Shown: positions 19,611 through 28,218 of the stretch, piece by piece
Layout: every line of letters begins with the position of its first letter
Numbering within the stretch: the stretch's first letter is position 1
Origin: Streptomyces sp. M92
GTDB taxonomy: Bacteria > Actinomycetota > Actinomycetes > Streptomycetales > Streptomycetaceae
Reading direction: 5' to 3'
Assembly (NCBI RefSeq): GCF_028473745.1
Contig: NZ_CP101137.1
Coordinates: 6,827,501-6,891,500, forward strand
Length of the DNA stretch: 64,000 nt
Program-made: the position numbers and the translations under genes
The notes under the pieces: generated by a model
The model's database searches: none
What the model was told of the DNA's origin: nothing
The model's input: only the letters and a program-made list of their open reading frames with translations

Positions 19611-20795
19611 TCACGACTGAGCGGACCGGACCAGTCCGGCCTCTCGGGCGAGTTCGCGTCGGGCCCGCGTGAAGGCGCGCGGGCGGTCCACAGCGAGCAC
19701 CGCGGTCGTCCGTCCGTCCCGTTCGTAGCGGGCGAGGAATCCGTCCGGACCCGGAGCGCCGCCGGCGATTCCGCCCTCGGTGATGCGGACACTGTCCCCG
19801 GGCAGGCGTCGGCCGGTGAACTGGATGCGGGCGCCGTACTGGTCCGACCAGAAGTACGACTCCTCTCCGGCGCTGCGCACGGTTCGCCCGGCGAGCAGGT
19901 TGGTCACGGCGACGCGGGGCTGCCCGGTGGCGGAGGTCCAGTGCTCCGCCCGTGTGCCGCCGACGCGGGCCACGTCGCCGACGGCGACCACCTGCGCCAG
20001 GGACGTGACGCAGCCGTCGTCGCACAGGACTCCCTCGTTCAGCACCAGCGGCGAACCGGCCAGCCAGGCGGTGTTGGGCGCGGCGCCGATACCGAAGACC
20101 ACCACGTCCGCCGGGAGGGTCCGGCCGTCGGAGAGCGACACGGCGGTGACGGCGGCCGTACCGCGCAGCGCGGTGACGGTCGCGCCGGTCACCAGTTCCG
20201 TTCCGGCACGGCGGTGCAGCCCGGCGCACACGGCGGCCATGCCGGCGCCGAGTTGGGGCACGAGTGGCAGCGGGGCGGCTTCCACGACGGTGACGGTGTG
20301 CCCGAGGGCGGCGCACGAGGAGGCGGTCTCCGCTCCGATGAAGCCGCCGCCCACGACGACGACCCGGCGGGGGCCGCGGGTGAGTTCCGCGCGCAGGGCG
20401 CGGGCGTCGTCCAGGGTCCGCAGGGTGTGGAGACCGGCGAGGTCGCGGACCGGGGGGCGCCGGGCCGACGCGCCGGTGGCGACGACGACACCGTCGGCGG
20501 ACACGGTGCGGCCGTCGTCGAGGAGCACCGTACGGCCGCGGGCGTCCAGGCCGCGGGCGCGTACGCCGAGCAGCCACTCCGCGTCCAGAGCGGCGGTCTC
20601 CTCACTGTCGGTGAGCGCCAGTTGCTCCTCGCCGGTGCGGCCGGTGAGGAAGTCCTTGGAGAGGGGAGGCCGGTCGTAGGGGCGGTGGGGTTCGTCGCCG
20701 ACGATCACCAGGCGGCCGTCGAAGCCCTGGGCCCGCAGTTCACGGGCGGCGTACAGGCCGGACAGGGAGGCGCCGACGACGGCTACGGTCCTCAT
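19611..20795 (-). CDS. NAD(P)H:ferredoxin reductase, FAD-dependent (Rieske oxygenase partner type)
   Basis: This 394-residue flavoprotein has an FAD-binding start VAVVGASLSGLYAARELR, the family hallmark RPYDRPPLSKDFL, an NAD(P)-binding VVVVGGGFIGAETAS, and VVAVGDVARVG near the second FAD site. It belongs to the ferredoxin reductases that feed electrons from NAD(P)H to Rieske or 2Fe-2S ferredoxins. Its ATG overlaps the stop of the Rieske ferredoxin gene (ATGA), so both are translationally coupled. With that ferredoxin it is the obvious electron supply for the Rieske oxygenase encoded at 27074-28207 on the other side of the shared regulatory region. Confidence 0.9.
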   Translation of the reverse strand: MRTVAVVGASLSGLYAARELRAQGFDGRLVIVGDEPHRPYDRPPLSKDFLTGRTGEEQLALTDSEETAALDAEWLLGVRARGLDARGRTVLLDDGRTVSADGVVVATGASARRPPVRDLAGLHTLRTLDDARALRAELTRGPRRVVVVGGGFIGAETASSCAALGHTVTVVEAAPLPLVPQLGAGMAAVCAGLHRRAGTELVTGATVTALRGTAAVTAVSLSDGRTLPADVVVFGIGAAPNTAWLAGSPLVLNEGVLCDDGCVTSLAQVVAVGDVARVGGTRAEHWTSATGQPRVAVTNLLAGRTVRSAGEESYFWSDQYGARIQFTGRRLPGDSVRITEGGIAGGAPGPDGFLARYERDGRTTAVLAVDRPRAFTRARRELAREAGLVRSAQS

Positions 20796-21115
20796 GCGGC
20801 ACTGCCCTCCTGCGCGGCGAGACGGACGTGGACCACACCGCCCTCGACGACGACGCCGTGGGTGCGGACGGGCCGGCGGGCCGGAAGACAGGTCGGCAGG
20901 CCGGTGCGGAGATCGAAGGAGGCCGCGTGCAGCGGGCACTCGACCAGGCAGCCTTCCAGCCAGCCCTCGGAGAGGGAGGCGTCCTGGTGGCTGCATGTGT
21001 CGTCGATGGCGTAGAGGTCGCCGTCGTCGGTGTGGAAGACGGCGATCGGCGGACTGGTGGCGACGCGGACGGACTCACCCTTGGGGAGGTCTTCGAGACG
21101 GCAGACGGGAATCAT
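20792..21115 (-). CDS. Rieske [2Fe-2S] ferredoxin
   Basis: The 107-residue protein is a stand-alone Rieske ferredoxin: CSHQDASLSEG gives the CxH ligand pair and CPLHAASFDLRTG the CxxH pair. It carries single electrons from the coupled reductase to an oxygenase. GGGGAG lies just before ATG 21115. The gene is the first of a two-gene leftward operon that diverges from the IclR regulator; a palindromic operator at 21200-21237 lies between them. Confidence 0.94.
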   Translation of the reverse strand: MIPVCRLEDLPKGESVRVATSPPIAVFHTDDGDLYAIDDTCSHQDASLSEGWLEGCLVECPLHAASFDLRTGLPTCLPARRPVRTHGVVVEGGVVHVRLAAQEGSAA

Positions 21116-21199
21116 GGGCTCCCCTCTCGGTACGGACCGCGTGGTGGGAAGGGGGCGGCACGCGTACCCTTCCGCGATCCGGACGCTTCGGTAACATGA

Positions 21200-21237
21200 T
21201 GTTTCACATGGCGCACTGGAGAGCGCTATACGCAACA
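21200..21237. promoter_or_regulatory. Palindromic operator A, between ferredoxin and IclR genes
   Basis: A 38-bp dyad with half-sites of form TGTTNCNNATNGCGC, read inward from both ends around an 8-bp centre. It matches site B at 22240-22277: over the 40 bp 21199-21238 against 22239-22278 I count 27 identities, including all eight bases of CGCAACAG. It overlaps the position of a possible -10 (CATGAT, 21195-21200) for the IclR gene. IclR proteins bind such sites (family knowledge). Confidence 0.75.
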
Positions 21238-21318
21238 GAATCCGGGCGGGTGCCCTTGGCGTCAAGGGCTTCCCGCGGACGCGGCCCGAAAGGGCCGTCA
21301 GGTGGTGGGAGTCGAGCC

Positions 21319-22143
21319 ATGCCCCGCACGCACAAGCAGCCCGACCATGGTGAGGACCGCGTGGAGAACAAGCAGGCCGGCAGAGGCGCGGCGAGCGGTG
21401 TGCAGTCGGTGGACCGCGCCGTGAGCGTCCTGGAGATCCTCGCCCGGCACGGCGAGGCCGGCGTCACCGAGATCGCCGACGAACTGGACGTGCACAAGTC
21501 CACCGCGTTCCGCCTGCTCGGCGTCCTGGAGAACCGCGGCCTGGTCGCCCAGGAGAAGGAGCGCGGCAAGTACTACCTGGGGGCGGGAGTGCTGCGGCTC
21601 GCGGGCGCGGCGGCGGTGCGGCTGGACATCTCGCAGGAGGGCGTTCCGGTCTGCCGCGAACTCGCCGACGAACTGGGCGAGACGTCGAACATCGCGGTGC
21701 TCGACGACGACGCGGCGGTCAACATCATGCAGGCCCGCGGCACCGCCTCGGTGACGGCGCAGAACTGGCTCGGCCGGCGCACCCCGCTGCACGCCACCGC
21801 CAGCGGCAAGGTACTGCTGGCCCACCTGCCGACCACCCTGCGCGAAGGCCTGCTGGCCCGCCCCCTGCACCGGTTCACCGAGCACACCGTTACCGGCGCG
21901 GCGGTGCTGCGCGGCGAGCTGGCGACCGTGACGGACCAGGGCTACGCGATCACGCAGGAGGAGCTGGAGATCGGGCTCGCCGCCGTGGCGGCTCCCGTGC
22001 GCTCCCACGACGGCAAGGTGATCGCCTCGATCAGCGTCTCGGGCCCGGTGTACCGGCTGACCCCGGAGCGACTCACGGACCTGGCCGAGCGGACCCTGGC
22101 GGCGGGGGTGGAGCTGTCCCGCCGTATGGGCTACGGCGGCTGA
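21319..22143 (+). CDS. IclR-family regulator of the N-methyl catabolic genes
   Basis: This 274-residue regulator has an N-terminal winged helix (VQSVDRAVSVLEILARHG, then EIADELDVHKSTAFRLLGVL) and the C-terminal IclR effector domain ending in GVELSRRMGYGG. The effector domain contains RTPLHATASGKVLLAHLP and GYAITQEELEIG, both typical. GTG 21361, preceded by GAGGA, would give a 260-residue protein closer to the family average and is an equally good start. Its position between the ferredoxin pair and the oxidative demethylation operon, with matching palindromes upstream of itself and of the operon, makes it their likely local regulator. The inducer would be the pathway substrate or an intermediate (inference). 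Confidence 0.9.
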   Translation: MPRTHKQPDHGEDRVENKQAGRGAASGVQSVDRAVSVLEILARHGEAGVTEIADELDVHKSTAFRLLGVLENRGLVAQEKERGKYYLGAGVLRLAGAAAVRLDISQEGVPVCRELADELGETSNIAVLDDDAAVNIMQARGTASVTAQNWLGRRTPLHATASGKVLLAHLPTTLREGLLARPLHRFTEHTVTGAAVLRGELATVTDQGYAITQEELEIGLAAVAAPVRSHDGKVIASISVSGPVYRLTPERLTDLAERTLAAGVELSRRMGYGG

Positions 22144-22210
22144 CCGGGCACGCGCCCGCGTGGCGCGGCGCGGCGCCGAGGGGGTTCTCCCGGACGTTGT
22201 CCCGCACCTC

Positions 22211-22240
22211 TTGACGGCCGCTCTCCGGCCTTCCCACTAT
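22211..22240 (+). promoter_or_regulatory. Promoter of the demethylation operon
   Basis: TTGACG (22211-22216) and CACTAT (22235-22240) are separated by 18 bases, a good vegetative-type promoter. The -10 overlaps the first bases of operator B, so bound regulator would block polymerase or promoter escape. Confidence 0.7.
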
Positions 22241-22277
22241 GTTCCTCATAGCGCAACCCATCGTGCACTGCGCAACA
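22240..22277. promoter_or_regulatory. Palindromic operator B, at the demethylation operon promoter
   Basis: Second copy of the 38-bp dyad described for site A, with TGTT and AACA at its outer ends and inner GCGC/GCNC blocks. It begins inside the -10 element, covers the start point and stops 3 bases before the GAGGAG ribosome-binding site of the first gene. Confidence 0.75.
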
Positions 22278-22292
22278 GCTGAGGAGCTTGTC

Positions 22293-23378
22293 GTGACACA
22301 CGAGGTCCGTGCCGTAGTCGCTGTCGAGAAGGGCGCACCGGTCGAGGTGCGGACGATCGTCGTCCCGGACCCGGGCCCCGGCGAGGTCCTCGTCGCCGTG
22401 CAGGCCTGCGGGGTCTGCCACACGGACCTGCACTACCGGGAGGGCGCGATCACGGACGGCTTCCCGTTCCTGCTGGGCCATGAGGCGGCCGGCACGGTCG
22501 AGGCGGTCGGAGAGGGCGTCACCGACCTGAAACCGGGCGACTACGTCGTGCTCGCCTGGCGCGCCCCCTGCGGCGCGTGCCGCTCCTGCCGCCGCGGCCG
22601 CCCCTGGTACTGCTTCGACTCCCGCAACGCCGCCCGGCCGATGACGCTCCTCGACGGCACCCCGCTGACCGCCGCCCTCGGCATCGGCGCCTTCGCCGAG
22701 AAGAGTCTGGTCGCGGCGGGGCAGGCAGTGAAGGTGGACCCGGCGGCCCGGCCCGAGGCGGCCGGCCTGATCGGCTGCGGTGTGATGGCGGGTTACGGGG
22801 CCGCGGTCAACACCGGCGGCGTGGGCCGGGGCGACTCGGTCGCCGTCATCGGCTGCGGCGGCGTCGGGAACGCGGCCATCGCGGGCGCCGCCCTGAACGG
22901 CGCCATGAAGATCATCGCCATCGACGTCGACGGCGGGAAACTGGACCGGGCCGAACGGTTCGGCGCCACCCATACCGTCAACTCCCGCGGCACCGACCCC
23001 GTCGAGGCGGTCCGCGCCCTCACCGACGGCCACGGCGTGGACCTCGCGATCGACGCCGTGGGGCACCCGGAGACGTTCCGTCAGGCCTTCTACATGCGCG
23101 ACCACGCGGGCGTGCTGGTCCAGGTCGGCGTGCCCGCACCGGACACCACGGTCGAGCTGCCGCTCATCGACGTGTTCTCCCGCGGCGGCGCCGTCAAGTC
23201 GTCCTGGTACGGCGACTGCCTGCCGAGCCGCGACTTCCCGTTCCTCGTCGACCAGTACCTGCACGGGCAGCTGGACCTCGGCGCCTTCGTCTCGGAGACC
23301 ACCTCGCTGGACGGGGTGGAGGAGGCGTTCGCCAAGATGCACCGCGGCGAGGTGCTGCGTTCGGTGGTGGTCCTGTGA
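22293..23378 (+). CDS. Zn-dependent alcohol dehydrogenase, S-(hydroxymethyl)mycothiol dehydrogenase type
   Basis: This 361-residue class III-like enzyme oxidises the adduct of formaldehyde and mycothiol (family inference). Catalytic zinc ligands are in CGVCHTDLHYREG and GHEAAGTVEAVGEGV; the structural zinc site is CGACRSCRRGRPWYC; the cofactor fold has VIGCGGVGNAAIAGA. Length equals the mycothiol enzymes. GTG 22293 is set by GAGGAG at 22281-22286; an upstream ATG at 22239 would lie inside the -10 element. The next gene begins within its stop codon (GTGA). In this operon it would remove formaldehyde released by the three demethylation steps. Confidence 0.88.
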   Translation: MTHEVRAVVAVEKGAPVEVRTIVVPDPGPGEVLVAVQACGVCHTDLHYREGAITDGFPFLLGHEAAGTVEAVGEGVTDLKPGDYVVLAWRAPCGACRSCRRGRPWYCFDSRNAARPMTLLDGTPLTAALGIGAFAEKSLVAAGQAVKVDPAARPEAAGLIGCGVMAGYGAAVNTGGVGRGDSVAVIGCGGVGNAAIAGAALNGAMKIIAIDVDGGKLDRAERFGATHTVNSRGTDPVEAVRALTDGHGVDLAIDAVGHPETFRQAFYMRDHAGVLVQVGVPAPDTTVELPLIDVFSRGGAVKSSWYGDCLPSRDFPFLVDQYLHGQLDLGAFVSETTSLDGVEEAFAKMHRGEVLRSVVVL

Positions 23379-25849
23379 GCGCCCGCGGCCCCCGGGGGAG
23401 CTCCCGCGGCCCCCGGCCCGTTCCCCGCGTGGTGGTCATCGGCGCCGGCATCGTCGGCTGCTCACTCGCCGACGAGCTGACCGCCCGCGGCTGGACCGAC
23501 GTCACCGTCCTCGAACAGGGGCCCCTGCCCGCCCCCGGCGGCTCGACGTCCCATGCCCCCGGCCTGGTCTTCCGGACCAGCCCCTCCAAGACCCTCACCG
23601 CGTTCGCCCAGTACACCGTCGAGAAGTTCACGTCCCTCGAAGCGGACGGCGAGCCGTGCTTCCGGCAGATCGGCGGCCTGGAACTGGCCACCACCCCGCA
23701 GCGCCTGGCCGACCTGCACCGCCGGGCCGGCCACGCCGCCGCCTGGGGCGTGGCCGGCGAGGTGGTCGGCCCCGCCCGCTGCAAGGAACTCTGGCCCCTC
23801 CTCGACGAGTCGGTGGTCCTCGGCGGCTTCCACACCCCCGGCGACGGCCTGGCCCACGCCCTGCACGCGTCCCGCGCCCAACTGGACCGCGCCACCGCGC
23901 GCGGCGCCCGCTTCCTGGACCGGCACACGGTCACCGGCGTCGAACGGCAGGACGGCAGGGTCACCGGCGTGGTCACCGATCGGGGCACCTTCCCCGCCGA
24001 CCACGTCGTCTCCGCGGCCGGTTTCTGGGGGCCGGTCGTCGGCCGCATGGCCGGGGTCGACGTCCCCCTGCAACCCCTCGCCCACCAGTACGCGAGGACC
24101 GGCCCGCTGCCGGAGCTGAGCGGCGCCACGGCGGAGGCTTCGAAGCCGATCCTCCGCTTCCAGGACCGCGACCTGTACTTCCGCGAGCACCACGACCGGC
24201 TCGGCATCGGCTCGTACGCCCACCGGCCACTGCCGGTCGACCCGTTCGCCGTCCCCGGCTACGACGAGGCCCGCTCCCGGAACATGGACATGCCCTCCTC
24301 CTACCCCTTCACCCCGGAGGACTGGGGGCCGAGCTGGGAGGACTGCCGCAGGCTGATGCCCGCCCTGCGCGGGACCGGGATCGAGTCCGGCTTCAACGGC
24401 GTCTTCTCCTTCACCCCGGACGGCATGCCCGTCCTCGGCGAGTCCCGCACGCTGCGCGGCTTCTGGCTGGCGGAGGCCGTCTGGGTGACCCACTCGGCCG
24501 GTGTCGCCAAGGCCGTCGCCGAGTGGATGGTGAACGGACGGCCCGAGATCGACGTGCACGAGTGCGACCTCACCCGCTTCGAGGAAGCACAGCGTTCACC
24601 GGCATACGTCCGTGAACGCGGCTCACAGCAGTTCGTCGAGGTGTACGACATCGTGCACCCGCTGCAGCCGATGGACCGACCGCGGCCGCTGCGAGTGAGC
24701 CCCTTCCACGCCCGGCAGCAGCAGCTCGGCGCCCACTTCCTGGAGGGCGGCGGCTGGGAGCGCCCGCACTGGTACGAGGCCAACGCCGGCCTCGCCGAGG
24801 GCCTGCGGCTCCCCGCCCGCGACGCCTGGTCGGCCCGGCACTGGTCCCCCGTCGCGGCGGCCGAGGCGCTGGCCACCCGCGAGAAGGTCGCGCTGTACGA
24901 CATGACCCCGCTGCGCCGCCTGGAGGTGACCGGCCCCGGAGCCCTGGACTTCCTCGACGGCATGACCACCAACAACCTCCGCAAGAAGCCGGGAGCGGTC
25001 ACCTACACCCTCCTGCTGGACGAGACCGGAGGCATCCGCTCCGACCTCACCGTGGCCCGCCTCGCGCCCGACCACTTCCAGGTCGGCGCCAACTCCCCCG
25101 CCGACCTCGACCACCTGCTCCGGCACGCGCCCGCCGACGTCCACATCAGGGACGTCACCTCCGGCACCTGCTGCGTCGGCGTCTGGGGGCCGCTCGCCCG
25201 CGACCTCGTCCAGCCGCTCACCCCGGACGACTTCTCGCACGAGGCGTTCGGCTACTTCCGAGCGAAGCAGACGTACGTCGGCCACGTCCCGGTCACGGCC
25301 CTGCGCCTGAGCTACGTCGGCGAACTGGGCTGGGAGCTGTACACCACGGCCGACCTCGGGCTCCGGCTCTGGGACACGCTGTGGGAGGCCGGCCGGGACC
25401 TCGGAGTGATCGCGGCCGGGCGGTCCGCCTTCAACTCCCTGCGTCTGGAGAAGGGGTACCGGGCCTGGGGCACCGACATGACCGACGAGCACACTCCGTA
25501 CGAGGCGGGCGTCGGTTTCGCGGTCCGCCGCGACAAGCCCGACTTCACCGGCAAGGCGGCGCTGGAGCTCAAGGGGAAGCCCGTCCGGCGTCTCACGCCC
25601 CTCCTCCTCGACGACCCGGCGGCCGTGGTACTCGGCAAGGAGCCCGTGCACGTCGACGGCGTGCCCGTCGGCCACGTGACCAGCGCCGCGTACGGCTACA
25701 CCCTCGGCCGCTGCGTCGCCTACGCCTGGCTGCCGGCCGGCCTGGCCACCGGAACCGGCGTGCACGTGGAGTACTTCGGCGAGAAGGTGCCCGCCACGGT
25801 CGCCGACGAGCCGCTGTTCGACCCGCGGATGACCCGCATCCGCCGCTAG
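23375..25849 (+). CDS. FAD-dependent dimethylglycine/sarcosine oxidoreductase with GcvT domains
   Basis: The 824-residue protein has a DAO-type FAD domain (VVVIGAGIVGCSLADEL, residues 19-35) and from about residue 430 the folate-binding GcvT domains (EKVALYDMTPLRRLEVTG, DFLDGMTTNNL). GGSTSHAPGLVFR contains His60 at the position where dimethylglycine enzymes link FAD covalently. Size and layout match bacterial dimethylglycine oxidase, which removes a methyl group and can pass it to tetrahydrofolate. Sarcosine is an alternative substrate. GTG 23375 overlaps the previous stop (GTGA). Confidence 0.9.
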   Translation: MSARGPRGSSRGPRPVPRVVVIGAGIVGCSLADELTARGWTDVTVLEQGPLPAPGGSTSHAPGLVFRTSPSKTLTAFAQYTVEKFTSLEADGEPCFRQIGGLELATTPQRLADLHRRAGHAAAWGVAGEVVGPARCKELWPLLDESVVLGGFHTPGDGLAHALHASRAQLDRATARGARFLDRHTVTGVERQDGRVTGVVTDRGTFPADHVVSAAGFWGPVVGRMAGVDVPLQPLAHQYARTGPLPELSGATAEASKPILRFQDRDLYFREHHDRLGIGSYAHRPLPVDPFAVPGYDEARSRNMDMPSSYPFTPEDWGPSWEDCRRLMPALRGTGIESGFNGVFSFTPDGMPVLGESRTLRGFWLAEAVWVTHSAGVAKAVAEWMVNGRPEIDVHECDLTRFEEAQRSPAYVRERGSQQFVEVYDIVHPLQPMDRPRPLRVSPFHARQQQLGAHFLEGGGWERPHWYEANAGLAEGLRLPARDAWSARHWSPVAAAEALATREKVALYDMTPLRRLEVTGPGALDFLDGMTTNNLRKKPGAVTYTLLLDETGGIRSDLTVARLAPDHFQVGANSPADLDHLLRHAPADVHIRDVTSGTCCVGVWGPLARDLVQPLTPDDFSHEAFGYFRAKQTYVGHVPVTALRLSYVGELGWELYTTADLGLRLWDTLWEAGRDLGVIAAGRSAFNSLRLEKGYRAWGTDMTDEHTPYEAGVGFAVRRDKPDFTGKAALELKGKPVRRLTPLLLDDPAAVVLGKEPVHVDGVPVGHVTSAAYGYTLGRCVAYAWLPAGLATGTGVHVEYFGEKVPATVADEPLFDPRMTRIRR

Positions 25850-25907
25850 CCCGCCAGGACACCGGGAAGCCAAGCCCCGGACACCAGAATCGCTAGGAGG
25901 GCCCCCG

Positions 25908-27077
25908 TTGTCCCCCACCTACGACGTGATCGTCATCGGCCTCGGCGGCATGGGCAGCGCCGCGGCGCACCACCTGTCCGCGCGGGGCGCCCGCGTGCTG
26001 GGACTGGAGAAGTTCGGCCCGGTGCACAACCGCGGCTCCAGCCACGGCGGTTCCCGGATCACCCGGCAGTCGTACTTCGAGGACCCGGCCTACGTGCCGC
26101 TGCTCCTGCGCGCCTACGAGCTGTACGAGGAGCTGGAGCGGGACACCGGCCGGGACATCGCCCTGCTGTGCGGCGGCGTGATGGTCGGGCGGCCCGACTC
26201 GTGGACCGTCTCCGGCGCGCTGCGCTCGGCCCGCGAGTGGGACCTGCCGCACGAGATGCTGGACGCCCGGGAGATCCGCCGCCGCTTCCCCACGCTCACG
26301 CCCGCGGCCGACGAGGTCGCCCTGTACGAGGCCAAGGCGGGACTGCTGCGCCCGGAGAACACGGTCGCCGCCCACCTCCAGCTCGCCACCCGGCAGGGCG
26401 CCGACCTGCACTTCGACGAACCGATGACGCGCTGGGAGCCGTACCGGGACGGCGTCCGGGTGCACACCGCCGACAACACCTACACCGCCGCGCAGCTGGT
26501 GATGTGCCCGGGCGCCTGGGCGCCCCGGCTGCTGACCGACCTGGAGGTTCCCTTCACGGTCGAACGCCAAGTCATGTACTGGTTCCAGCCGAAGAACGGA
26601 GTCCGCCCCTTCCGCCCCGGGCGCCAGCCCATCTACGTCTGGGAGGACGCGGCCGGCGTCCAGGTCTACGGATTTCCGGCCATCGACGGTCCCGGGCACG
26701 GGGCGAAGGTCGCCTTCTTCCGCAAGGGACGGCCCACCACCCCGGAGACCATCGACCGCACCGTGCACGACCACGAGGTCGAGGAGATGGCCAACCACAT
26801 GTCCACCCGCGTCCCGGACCTGCCCGGGACCCTCCTCAAGGCCGCGACCTGCATGTACACCACCACCGCCGACGAGCACTTCGTCATCGCCCGGCACCCT
26901 GCGCACCCCGAGTCGGTCACCGTCGCCTGCGGTTTCTCCGGACACGGCTTCAAGTTCGTGCCCGTGGTCGGCGAGATCCTGGCCGACCTGGCCCTGACCG
27001 GCACCACCGCGCACCCCATCGGCCTCTTCGACCCCGCGCGCCTCACCGCCGCGCCGACCGGAGGAGCACGCACGTGA
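25908..27077 (+). CDS. solA: Monomeric sarcosine oxidase / N-methyl amino acid oxidase family
   Basis: This 389-residue FAD enzyme begins YDVIVIGLGGMGSAAAHHLS, contains GSSHGGSRITRQSYFEDP near the flavin and has the covalent-flavin cysteine in CMYTTTADEHFVI. These are marks of monomeric sarcosine oxidase and N-methyltryptophan oxidase. In this operon sarcosine to glycine is the natural step. The start is TTG 25908, supported by AGGAGG at 25895-25900 with 7-base spacing; the next in-frame start would cut into the FAD motif. The following gene overlaps its stop (GTGA). The symbol is a family name; the substrate is inferred. Confidence 0.88.
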   Translation: MSPTYDVIVIGLGGMGSAAAHHLSARGARVLGLEKFGPVHNRGSSHGGSRITRQSYFEDPAYVPLLLRAYELYEELERDTGRDIALLCGGVMVGRPDSWTVSGALRSAREWDLPHEMLDAREIRRRFPTLTPAADEVALYEAKAGLLRPENTVAAHLQLATRQGADLHFDEPMTRWEPYRDGVRVHTADNTYTAAQLVMCPGAWAPRLLTDLEVPFTVERQVMYWFQPKNGVRPFRPGRQPIYVWEDAAGVQVYGFPAIDGPGHGAKVAFFRKGRPTTPETIDRTVHDHEVEEMANHMSTRVPDLPGTLLKAATCMYTTTADEHFVIARHPAHPESVTVACGFSGHGFKFVPVVGEILADLALTGTTAHPIGLFDPARLTAAPTGGART

Positions 27078-28207
27078 CGACGACTCCCCAGTCCCCCAGC
27101 CTCGTCTCGACGCTTCCGGGCCGCTACTACACCGACCCGGAGGTCTTCCGCCGGGAGCAGCGGCACGTCTTCGAGGCGATGTGGTTCTGCGCGGTGCGCG
27201 GCGCCGACCTCGAACGGCCCGGCGCCTTCCGCACCGTGCAGGTCGGCGGTGAGAGCGTGCTCATCACCCGTACCCGCACCGGTGGGCTGCGCGCCTTCCT
27301 CAACATCTGCCGCCACCGTGGCGCCCGGCTGTGCCTGGAGGAGTCAGGCGAGGTGCGGCGCACCCTCCAGTGCCCCTATCACGCCTGGACCTACGACCTC
27401 GACGGCCGGCTGGTGGCCGCGCCCAACCTGACGAAGATGCCGGACGTCGACCGTTCCGCGTACGGCCTGGTCGAGGTCGCGCTGCGCGAATGGCTGGGCT
27501 ACGCCTGGGTGTGCCTGGCCGACGAGCCGCCCTCCTTCGAGGCGACGGTGCGGGGCGCGGTCGTCGAGCGGCTCGGGGACCCGGCCGCGATCGAGCGGTA
27601 CGGGACGGAGCGACTGGCACTGGGCCGGCGGGTGACGTACGACGTGCGGGCCAACTGGAAGCTGATCGTCGAGAACTTCATGGAGTGCTACCACTGCGCG
27701 ACCATCCACCCGGAACTCACCGACGTGCTGCCCGAGTTCGCCGACGGTTACGCGGCCCAGTACTACGTGGGCCACGGTGCCGAGTTCGGCGAGGGGGTGC
27801 GGGGCTTCACGGTCGACGGCAGCGAGGGCTTCGGCAGGCTGCCCGAGGTGTCGGACGGCCAGGACCGGCGCTACTACGCCGTCACCGTGCGGCCGACGGT
27901 CTTCGTGAACCTCGTGCCGGACCACGTGATCCTGCACCGCATGTTCCCGATGGCCGAGGACCGCACGGTGGTCGAGTGCGACTGGCTGTACGCGCCGGAG
28001 GTCGTGGCGCGCGGGGCCGACCTGTCGAAGTCGGTCGAGCTGTTCCACCGGGTCAACGTCCAGGACTTCGCGGCCTGCGAGCGGACCCAGCCGGCGATGT
28101 CGTCCCGGGCCTACCGCGCGGGCGGGGTGCTGGTGCCGACCGAGCACCACATCGGGGTCTTCCACGCGTGGCTGCTCGGACGGCTCGGCGGGCAGTCGCC
28201 GGCCTAG
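27074..28207 (+). CDS. Rieske non-heme iron oxygenase, glycine betaine demethylase (GbcA) type
   Basis: This 377-residue oxygenase alpha subunit has an N-terminal Rieske domain with CRHRGARL and CPYHAWTYDLDG, and a catalytic domain with NWKLIVENFMECYHCATIHP, where two His of HxxxxH and a later Asp (VNVQDFAACE) hold the iron. There is no beta-subunit gene, as for betaine or stachydrine demethylases that act as alpha-only oligomers. It would remove the first methyl group of glycine betaine, giving dimethylglycine and formaldehyde. The ferredoxin and reductase at 19611-21115 can supply electrons. GTG 27074 has GGAGGAG upstream. Its stop codon is shared with the facing SMC-like gene. Confidence 0.88.
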   Translation: MTTTPQSPSLVSTLPGRYYTDPEVFRREQRHVFEAMWFCAVRGADLERPGAFRTVQVGGESVLITRTRTGGLRAFLNICRHRGARLCLEESGEVRRTLQCPYHAWTYDLDGRLVAAPNLTKMPDVDRSAYGLVEVALREWLGYAWVCLADEPPSFEATVRGAVVERLGDPAAIERYGTERLALGRRVTYDVRANWKLIVENFMECYHCATIHPELTDVLPEFADGYAAQYYVGHGAEFGEGVRGFTVDGSEGFGRLPEVSDGQDRRYYAVTVRPTVFVNLVPDHVILHRMFPMAEDRTVVECDWLYAPEVVARGADLSKSVELFHRVNVQDFAACERTQPAMSSRAYRAGGVLVPTEHHIGVFHAWLLGRLGGQSPA

Positions 28208-28218
28208 GCCGGCGACTG
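28193..28218. terminator. 26-bp perfect palindrome over two convergent stop codons
   Basis: The two 13-base halves are exact reverse complements, centred on CTAG, which supplies the TAG stop for both the rightward Rieske oxygenase and the leftward SMC-like gene. The last four residues of both proteins are therefore QSPA. As RNA it could form a GC-rich hairpin in either direction, so it may be a bidirectional terminator; it has no spare loop. Confidence 0.7.

Noticed and set aside
22577..23374. N-terminal extension of the dimethylglycine oxidase frame back to 22577
   Set aside because: The extension is antisense-like Arg/Pro/Gly sequence inside the dehydrogenase gene. GTG 23375 overlaps the preceding stop and starts just before the FAD motif.
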